NCBI RefSeq assembly: GCF_001643375.1
Contig: NZ_LSHB01000056.1
Span: forward strand, 62,001 to 126,000
From: Chryseobacterium sp. FP211-J200
Lineage (GTDB): Bacteria; Bacteroidota; Bacteroidia; Flavobacteriales; Weeksellaceae
DNA length: 64,000 nucleotides
Reading direction: 5' to 3'
The translations under genes were made by a program, and so were the position numbers. The stretch's first letter is position 1. Each line of letters opens with the position of its first letter. Under the pieces are notes generated by a model. The model did not search any database. It was not told the origin of the DNA and worked only from the letters and a program-made list of their open reading frames with translations. Positions 58,946-64,000 of the stretch are shown piece by piece.

Positions 58946-59058
58946 TGACCAAAATATCACAATAATATGTAAATAACAGAGGATGGGCGTTAAATATTAG
59001 TTAAAGGAAAAAATAAAAAAAACTTTGCCAGCGATGTGACAAAATTTTTGAATTTTCT

Positions 59059-60615
59059 TTAATTGGAAAAGCTGATCAATTCCTTTTTCTGAGCGTTGTA
59101 GAGATGGAACTCCAACATCTTGAAAGAATCTCTAGGAATGATAGTTACCCATTTTTTGTATTTGATGAACCATTTGTTTTGGATGCTCGCCAAACCTTTG
59201 GTAAGATAAGCTTCTACAAACGGATGCACGTGAAGGAAAAGCTTTCCTTTCTCCGTGGCCATAATGGTTCTGATGGAATCTTCCATCTTTTCGATGATCA
59301 CGATCGGGGCGATGATCTCGCCGTCCTTATTCGGGTTTTCTTCGTTGGTCTCGATGCTTTTTTCTGCGCGAACACGCTGTCTTGTCATTTGGATCAGTCC
59401 AAACTTCGAAGGTGGTAAAATTTTGTGTCTTGCCTTGTCGCGTTTCATCTCGTCTCGGAAATGTTCGTACAATTCTTTTCTGTGTTCCGCATCGACCATA
59501 TCAATAAAATCCACTACGATGATTCCGCCCATATCCCGAAGACGAAGTTGTCTGGCGATTTCTGTGGCCGCCATTTTATTGACAGTCAAAGCGTGCATTT
59601 TGTTGGTAGATGATGATGAAATGTTGTTCCCAGAATTCACATCCACCACGTGAAGTGCTTCTGTGTGCTCGATCACGAGGTAGGCACCTTTTGACGCAGG
59701 AATATTCACGTGTTTTCCGAAACTCTGTTTCAACTGTTTTTCAACATTGTAATATTCCAAAAGCGGAATATGAGAATCGTAGAACTGAACGATATTTTTT
59801 CTTTCAGGAGCAATGACCTCTATGTAAGCTTTCATATCTTCCACCATTTTTTCGTCATCACAGATGATGCTTACGAAATCCTGGTTGAAGTTGTCCCGAA
59901 GGATAGAGGATGCTTTGTCTTCCTCACTCAGAACCTTACTAGGAACTTTATTTTTCTGAATATTCTTGAAAGTCGTTTCCCACTTTTTCACCAGCTGATT
60001 CATATCATTATGAAGTTCAGCCACCTTTTTCCCTTCGGCCACCGTTCTGATGATGACACCAAAACCTTCTGGACGGATACTTTCGATCAAAGTTTTGAGA
60101 CGTTCTTTTTCAGCACCGTCGCTCACCTTTTTGGAGATTGAAATTTTATTGTCAAAAGGGATCAAGACCAAAAATCTTCCCGTGAGAGAGATCTGCGTAG
60201 AGATACGCGGTCCTTTGGTAGAGATCGGTTCTTTTGTGATCTGAAGTAGTACAACATCGCCTGCAGTCAACACTTTGTCCACCGTTCCCATCTTATCGAT
60301 GTCTTTGGCGTGTTCGGCATTTTTGAGACTTGGCGTCTGTTGTTTTTTGGAAAGTGTATTTTTCAGGAATTTCTGGTAAGACAGAAATTGAGGACCAAGA
60401 TCCTGATAATGCAAAAATGCATCTTTGTCTGTTCCGATGCTTACAAAAGCAGCATTTAGGTTCGGGGCAAGTTTTTTTATTTTTCCTAAAAAAAGGTCTC
60501 CAACTACAAAATCGGATTTGGTTTTCTGCTCGTGAAGTTCAAAAAGGCGTCCATCTTCCAACAATGCGATCTTCGAAGCGTCTTCCTCATTGGAAATTAT
60601 CAGTTCTTTCTTCAT
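59059..60615 (-). CDS. rng: Ribonuclease E/G family protein
   Basis: 518 residues. N-terminal S1-like domain (VVGDLFLGKIKKLAPNLNAAFVSIGTDKDAFLHYQDL), then the catalytic core with VVDVNSGN and GIIVVDFIDM, the two Asp that bind Mg. KFGLIQMTRQRVRAE follows. It processes rRNA and decays mRNA. The CPxC zinc-link cysteines that follow QMTRQR in E. coli RNase E/G are absent; the sequence goes on with an Asn/Glu-rich stretch (SIETNEENPNKDGEI). The C-terminal degradosome scaffold of RNase E is also missing, so it is RNase G-like. Confidence 0.9.
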   Translation of the reverse strand: MKKELIISNEEDASKIALLEDGRLFELHEQKTKSDFVVGDLFLGKIKKLAPNLNAAFVSIGTDKDAFLHYQDLGPQFLSYQKFLKNTLSKKQQTPSLKNAEHAKDIDKMGTVDKVLTAGDVVLLQITKEPISTKGPRISTQISLTGRFLVLIPFDNKISISKKVSDGAEKERLKTLIESIRPEGFGVIIRTVAEGKKVAELHNDMNQLVKKWETTFKNIQKNKVPSKVLSEEDKASSILRDNFNQDFVSIICDDEKMVEDMKAYIEVIAPERKNIVQFYDSHIPLLEYYNVEKQLKQSFGKHVNIPASKGAYLVIEHTEALHVVDVNSGNNISSSSTNKMHALTVNKMAATEIARQLRLRDMGGIIVVDFIDMVDAEHRKELYEHFRDEMKRDKARHKILPPSKFGLIQMTRQRVRAEKSIETNEENPNKDGEIIAPIVIIEKMEDSIRTIMATEKGKLFLHVHPFVEAYLTKGLASIQNKWFIKYKKWVTIIPRDSFKMLEFHLYNAQKKELISFSN

Positions 60616-60665
60616 AACTTCATAAACTGGTTTTTTACTAAGATTAGGTTGTAAATATAAAACAA

Positions 60666-60697
60666 AAATATAGTTGGCAATAGAACCAACTATATTT
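60666..60697 (-). terminator. Terminator of the HU / COX24-like operon
   Basis: Perfect 12-bp stem AAATATAGTTGG / CCAACTATATTT with an 8-base loop and TTTTTG on the minus strand; it separates these genes from rng. Confidence 0.85.
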
Positions 60698-60724
60698 ATA
60701 TGTGTAAGACGTTAAAATAATAAA

Positions 60725-60814
60725 TTATTTCTTCTTGTGTCTGTTTGCTCTTCTTCTTTTCTTTCTTTTGTGAGTTGCAACCTTATGTCTCTTTCTTTTT
60801 TTTCCGCTTGGCAT
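60725..60814 (-). CDS. Small COX24/AURKAIP1-like ribosome-associated protein
   Basis: Only 29 residues, beginning MPSGKKRKRHKVATHKRKKR and continuing RRANRHKKK to a TAA at 60725-60727. It is almost entirely Lys, Arg and His. This is the short protein annotated in Bacteroidetes with an AURKAIP1/COX24 domain, a homologue of mitochondrial ribosomal mS38, and I recall it being seen on flavobacterial ribosomes. Small size and strong basicity fit a ribosome-bound peptide. It lies 30 bases after the HU gene and before a terminator, so it is probably co-transcribed with HU. Confidence 0.9.
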   Translation of the reverse strand: MPSGKKRKRHKVATHKRKKRRRANRHKKK

Positions 60815-60844
60815 AATTTATATTTTTATACGTTAGTTATTTAA

Positions 60845-61135
60845 TTATTTTACTGCAACTTTAGTTTTTACTTTCTCTACAAAAGTTTTTGAAGGTTTGA
60901 AAGCAGGAATATTATGAGCAGGAATTTCAATTGCTGTGTTCTTAGAAATGTTTCTTCCTGTCTTAGCCGCTCTTGTTTTGATGATAAAAGAACCAAAGCC
61001 TCTTAAGTAAACATTATCTCCATTATACATAGAGGTTCTGATTTCCTGCATGAATGCTTCTATAACTTTCTGTGTATCATTCTTTTCTACTCCCAGCTTG
61101 TTCGAGATGGTATTTACCAATTCTGCCTTTGTCAT
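60845..61135 (-). CDS. HU/IHF family DNA-binding protein
   Basis: 96 residues from the ATG at 61133-61135 (MTKAELVNTISNKLGVEKND). The upstream in-frame start at 61192 is rejected because the -7 box TATATTTG (61165-61172, minus) lies inside that extension. Motifs: VYLRGFGSFIIKTRAAKTGRNISKNTAIEIPAHNIPAFKPSKTF, with the usual Pro in the arm. It is a second nucleoid protein, closer to IHF/HU-beta-like forms than the one at 37608-37907. It shares its transcript with the COX24-like gene. Confidence 0.92.
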   Translation of the reverse strand: MTKAELVNTISNKLGVEKNDTQKVIEAFMQEIRTSMYNGDNVYLRGFGSFIIKTRAAKTGRNISKNTAIEIPAHNIPAFKPSKTFVEKVKTKVAVK

Positions 61136-61164
61136 TTTATAATTTTCTTTATATTTTTGGTGTG

Positions 61165-61172
61165 CAAATATA
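61165..61172 (-). promoter_or_regulatory. -7 box for the second HU gene
   Basis: TATATTTG on the minus strand, perfect; it fixes the start at 61135. Confidence 0.65.
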
Positions 61173-61182
61173 AGATATATTT

Positions 61183-62241
61183 TTGAAAACAAACAAACAA
61201 AATGCTGATTTTCTTCACATTGGGAAAAAGCTAATAAAGTGGTACGATACTAATGCCAGAGAACTTCCTTGGAGAGAAAACCAACATCCTTATAATATAT
61301 GGATATGCGAAATTCTTTTGCAGCAAACCCAGGTAAAACAGGGTCTCGGACATTACCTCAGATTCATAGAAAGATTCCCCAATGTTGAGGAATTGCATAA
61401 GGCTTCGGAAGATGAAGTTTTGCTTTACTGGAAAGGCTTGGGCTATTATTCACGCGCCATCAATCTTCACAAGGCGGCACATCAAATCATTGAGGAATTC
61501 GAAGGTAAATTCCCGACGCATTATCAAGATATTCTGAAACTGAAAGGCGTTGGAAAATACACCGCTGCGGCAGTCGCAAGTATTTGTTTTGATGAAAAAA
61601 TTCCGGCGATCGATGGTAATTTCTACCGGGCTTTGTCAAGGATTTTCGCTGATGATTTTGATATGTCAAGCTCCAAAGCGTTTCAATATTTTACAGATTT
61701 GGCCTTATTGATCATGCCGGAAGACAAACCTGGGGATTTTAACCAAGCGATTATGGACATTGGGTCAGAGATTTGCAAGCCTAAAAATCCACTTTGCGGA
61801 GAATGCCCTGTGAATAATGATTGTATCGCCTACCAAACCGGAAGAATATCAGAATTTCCCGTTAAAACCAAAAAGACAAAAGTCACGGACTTGAGTTTGA
61901 AATATTACTTTATCAAATTTCAAAACCAGTTTCTCATCAAACAAAGAGGAAATGACTTCATCTGGAAGAAACTTTATGAATTTCCAATGTCAGTTCCAGA
62001 AAGTTGGGAAGAATTAATTATCAATTCGAAAATCATCAATCACAAACTGACACATAAAAATATGACAATCGAAATCAACACGATTGAACTGGAATCAAAA
62101 AAAGCTTTAGAGAGATTTGCCTCGGAAAATGATTTCATAATCGTGGATGAAAAGTTGGCGGACGAAAAATCTTTCCCGAAACCGTTGGAAACTTTTTATA
62201 AAAAACGAGACATAGCGGAAATTGGAAAATTGCCGTTTTAA
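61183..62241 (+). CDS. mutY: Adenine DNA glycosylase MutY
   Basis: 352 residues. The helix-hairpin-helix glycosylase core has LPWRENQHPYNIWICEILLQQTQV, LKGVGKYTAAAVASICF and the catalytic Asp in AIDGNFYRALSR. The 4Fe-4S cluster motif is CKPKNPLCGECPVNNDC, and the C-terminal NUDIX-like domain recognises 8-oxoG. It removes A mispaired with 8-oxoguanine. No ATG lies in frame before the conserved region. The TTG at 61183 overlaps a possible -7 box (TATTTTTG, 61178-61185), so the exact start is uncertain; it is divergent from the HU gene. Confidence 0.92.
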   Translation: MKTNKQNADFLHIGKKLIKWYDTNARELPWRENQHPYNIWICEILLQQTQVKQGLGHYLRFIERFPNVEELHKASEDEVLLYWKGLGYYSRAINLHKAAHQIIEEFEGKFPTHYQDILKLKGVGKYTAAAVASICFDEKIPAIDGNFYRALSRIFADDFDMSSSKAFQYFTDLALLIMPEDKPGDFNQAIMDIGSEICKPKNPLCGECPVNNDCIAYQTGRISEFPVKTKKTKVTDLSLKYYFIKFQNQFLIKQRGNDFIWKKLYEFPMSVPESWEELIINSKIINHKLTHKNMTIEINTIELESKKALERFASENDFIIVDEKLADEKSFPKPLETFYKKRDIAEIGKLPF

Positions 62242-62270
62242 CTATTTTTAAATTGTTGCCCGAACTTCAT

Positions 62271-62278
62271 TATATTTG
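62271..62278 (+). promoter_or_regulatory. -7 box of the cobalamin-riboswitch transcript
   Basis: TATATTTG, perfect, six to eight bases before the riboswitch begins. Confidence 0.65.
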
Positions 62279-62283
62279 CCGAG

Positions 62284-62442
62284 AATTTGGTTTCGAATAT
62301 TTCGAATTAAATGGGAATGAAGCGTAATTCTTCAACTGTCCCCGCAACTGTAAATCGCATAAAAGAGATTTTGTAATCTTTGCCATTGTCTTTGATTAAG
62401 GATGAGAAGGCGCAAAATCAGCGAAAGTCAGGAGACCTGCCA
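62284..62442 (+). ncRNA. Cobalamin riboswitch
   Basis: Contains the core of the family in order: ATGGGAATGAAGCG, CTGTCCCCGCAACTGTAA (62336-62353), GCCATTG, AAGGATGAGAAGGCGC, and a perfect B12 box AGTCAGGAGACCTGCC (62426-62441). The aptamer senses adenosyl- or methylcobalamin and turns off the downstream gene. The next 117 bases include a GCTTTcggaggAAAGC-like hairpin, but I see no convincing intrinsic terminator, so control may be at translation. Confidence 0.93.
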
Positions 62443-62558
62443 AAATTAAAACAATGAATAAATGCTTTCGGAGGAAAAGCCTGATTCTATACACGTGTTG
62501 TGCTATATTTTCATGCCTTTTTTTCTGGAAGTTATTTTATAAACTTAATTATATCTTA

Positions 62559-64000
62559 ATGAACAGAAAAGTATTTTTGGCTGGCGCCATGCTTACCATT
62601 GGTGCATCGTTTTTTGCCCAACAAAATGAGACCACTTCCATTGAAGAAGTGACTGTAGCTTCCAAAATCCCACAACAGCTTTACAAGACGGGAAAAAACG
62701 TAAAGCTTTTCACAGAAAAAGACCTGGAAAACTTCAAAGGCCAAACGCTGAATGATGTCTTGAACCAAGTCGCAGGTTTTCAAATCTCTGGAAACTTCAA
62801 CAACCAATCAGAACCAAAATCTATGAAGATCAGAGGCGGAAAAAGCGCCAATGTTTTGATCCTTTTGGATGGCATTCCGTTGAAAGATGTTACCGGAAAT
62901 GATTACACGGTTTCCGACCTTCGCCTGATCGCATTGGAAAGTGTAGAAAGCATCGAGGTTTTGAATGGTTCATCATCTGTTCTCTATGGTTCCAATGCTA
63001 CGGTATCTGTCATTAACATCAAGACAAAAAAAACTTCTCAAAAAGAGATTGAAGGTGTGATCTCTGCAAGAGGCGGTTCTTTCAACACATTTTCCCAGAA
63101 CGCTACAGTTAAAGGAAAACTTGACAAATTCAATTATCAAGTGAGCGGATTCAATGAAAAATCCCAAGGTATCTCTTCTGCAGAAGGCAATGATTCTTTT
63201 GACAAAGATGGCTGGGAGAAACAAAACGTCTCTGCCAATGTGGGTTATTCTGATGAGAAATTCAATGTCAATCTATCCGGAGGTTGGAATCATAATTTGT
63301 ACAAATTTGACGAAGGTGCTTTTACAGACGGACTTTACAGAGGAAATGACAAGCAGTTTTTCGGTGGTTTGAATGCTGGCTTCAAATACAACAACGGAGA
63401 AGTGGTTTTCAATTCCAGATTTTCTGGGACAGACAGATTGGGTCAAAATTTTTATTCCGACAAGTACAATGACCAGTTTTCTTACACAGGAAAAAACCTG
63501 TTCTCAGAATTGTATAATTTCTATAAAGTAAATGACTTCTTCAATTTCACAGTTGGTGTCCAGTACGAAGATCAAAAAATGGGTGCTGCATCTTTGTCTT
63601 GGGAAGGCACATCATTAGAAGATGTACTTTTAAAGGATGACACAAAAATCTCTAACTTCGATGCTTTTGCAAAGGTTAATCTAAATTACAAAGGATTCAA
63701 CTTGGATGCAGGCGCAAGAATGACAGACAACTCCAAATTCGGAAATCACTGGGTTTATTCTGTGAATCCTTACTATTTGGGCGAAACGGAAAATTTGTTT
63801 TTCAAAATCGGATATTCCTATGCGACCGCTTTTATTGCGCCTACGCTATATCAGAACTACGGTTCTTTGCCATACATCCTTCCAAATGCAGATCTAAAGC
63901 CTGAGACCAACCAGAGTCATGAGATCGACATGAGTATCGGTAACACTTCCAGATCATTTGTCGTGACCGCAAGCCTTTTCCAACGTCAGGAGAAAGATGT
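62559..64000 (+). CDS. BtuB-like TonB-dependent receptor (partial, right edge)
   Basis: 480 residues are present and the frame is open at the window end. Signal peptide about 1-20 (MNRKVFLAGAMLTIGASFFA), a short TonB box region (TSIEEVTVASK), then a plug domain with LFTEKDLENFKGQTLNDVLNQVAGF, IRGGKSANVLILLDGIPL, and SVESIEVLNGSSSVLYGSNATVSVINI. The barrel strands follow. It lacks the SusC-type N-terminal domain. The upstream cobalamin riboswitch makes vitamin B12 or a cobinamide the likely substrate. An in-frame ATG 105 bases upstream is not chosen because it would add an unusual second hydrophobic stretch in front of the signal peptide. Confidence 0.9.
   Translation, partial: MNRKVFLAGAMLTIGASFFAQQNETTSIEEVTVASKIPQQLYKTGKNVKLFTEKDLENFKGQTLNDVLNQVAGFQISGNFNNQSEPKSMKIRGGKSANVLILLDGIPLKDVTGNDYTVSDLRLIALESVESIEVLNGSSSVLYGSNATVSVINIKTKKTSQKEIEGVISARGGSFNTFSQNATVKGKLDKFNYQVSGFNEKSQGISSAEGNDSFDKDGWEKQNVSANVGYSDEKFNVNLSGGWNHNLYKFDEGAFTDGLYRGNDKQFFGGLNAGFKYNNGEVVFNSRFSGTDRLGQNFYSDKYNDQFSYTGKNLFSELYNFYKVNDFFNFTVGVQYEDQKMGAASLSWEGTSLEDVLLKDDTKISNFDAFAKVNLNYKGFNLDAGARMTDNSKFGNHWVYSVNPYYLGETENLFFKIGYSYATAFIAPTLYQNYGSLPYILPNADLKPETNQSHEIDMSIGNTSRSFVVTASLFQRQEKD

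Noticed and set aside
61136-61192. N-terminal extension of the second HU protein
   Set aside because: The -7 box TATATTTG lies inside it, and the HU family starts at MTKAELV.
62454-62558. Translating the receptor from the upstream ATG
   Set aside because: The extra 35 residues put a second hydrophobic stretch in front of a normal signal peptide; the ATG at 62559 is preferred.
1-64000. Prophage, plasmid or conjugative element
   Set aside because: No integrase, relaxase, capsid or tra genes; apart from one insertion sequence and a toxin-antitoxin pair, the genes are chromosomal housekeeping and envelope functions.

Overview
This window is chromosomal DNA from a flavobacterium of the Weeksellaceae, most like Chryseobacterium. 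The evidence is internal. Promoters carry the Bacteroidetes -7 box TAnnTTTG, often with an upstream TTTG, and Shine-Dalgarno sites are largely missing. The window encodes the PorX regulator and four proteins with type IX secretion (T9SS) C-terminal sorting domains. It also has SusC/BtuB-class TonB receptors, a GH92 mannosidase, DUF4254 and DUF4292 proteins, and a 29-residue COX24-like ribosomal protein. Base composition is A+T-rich throughout and no prophage or conjugative element is visible. The only clear mobile element is one IS1182-type insertion sequence (1216-2763).

Layout, left part. The window opens inside an acetyl-CoA hydrolase/transferase gene (1-719, minus), followed by a small membrane protein and the IS. 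Then come homogentisate dioxygenase, a Bax-inhibitor-1 family protein, and a TonB receptor with a Cys-x-x-Cys plug paired with a periplasmic thioredoxin-like protein. Mpl (murein recycling) and a hypothetical gene follow. A LytTR response regulator and TPR histidine kinase (11721-12422, minus) diverge from a three-gene operon of secreted proteins (12551-16000). A MarR-GNAT fusion, tRNA-Cys, a RibB protein with a degenerate RibA half, an M1 peptidase and a DECR-like dehydrogenase lead into an accessory patch (22952-26751). That patch holds an alpha/beta hydrolase, a frameshifted AraC gene, a short-chain dehydrogenase with a direct-repeat operator, and an intact AraC paralogue.

Middle part. Dihydroorotase, GH92 mannosidase, a Wzx-like flippase and a sugar nucleotidyltransferase come first. 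Next is an envelope cluster: a DUF4292 lipoprotein and EnvC-like protein overlapping by 4 bases, then TatA, DUF4254, a lipoprotein and stand-alone RibA. HU, PanD, a flippase-like membrane protein and SbcCD follow. UvrC sits between two large T9SS surface proteins built on a W-x-T/S-D-G-T repeat, one of which is co-transcribed with an FG-GAP protein.

Right part. Small membrane or secreted proteins, a UPF0126/TRIC channel, exonuclease III and a membrane protein with an L7/L12-like segment are followed by a HigBA toxin-antitoxin pair with a palindromic operator. PorX, RNase E/G, the COX24-like protein, a second HU and MutY come next. The window ends in a BtuB-like TonB receptor behind a cobalamin riboswitch.

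Three things tie the window together. PorX regulates the secretion system that exports several of the other products. The riboflavin pathway is split between a RibB with a dead RibA half and a separate intact RibA. Five intergenic copies of a degenerate repeat family of roughly 80-115 bp are scattered between genes. I did not find a convincing new defence or mobile system. The most interesting leads are the intergenic repeat family, the AraC/SDR patch, the Cys-plug receptor with its palindromic operator, and apparently leaderless uvrC, sbcD and panD.
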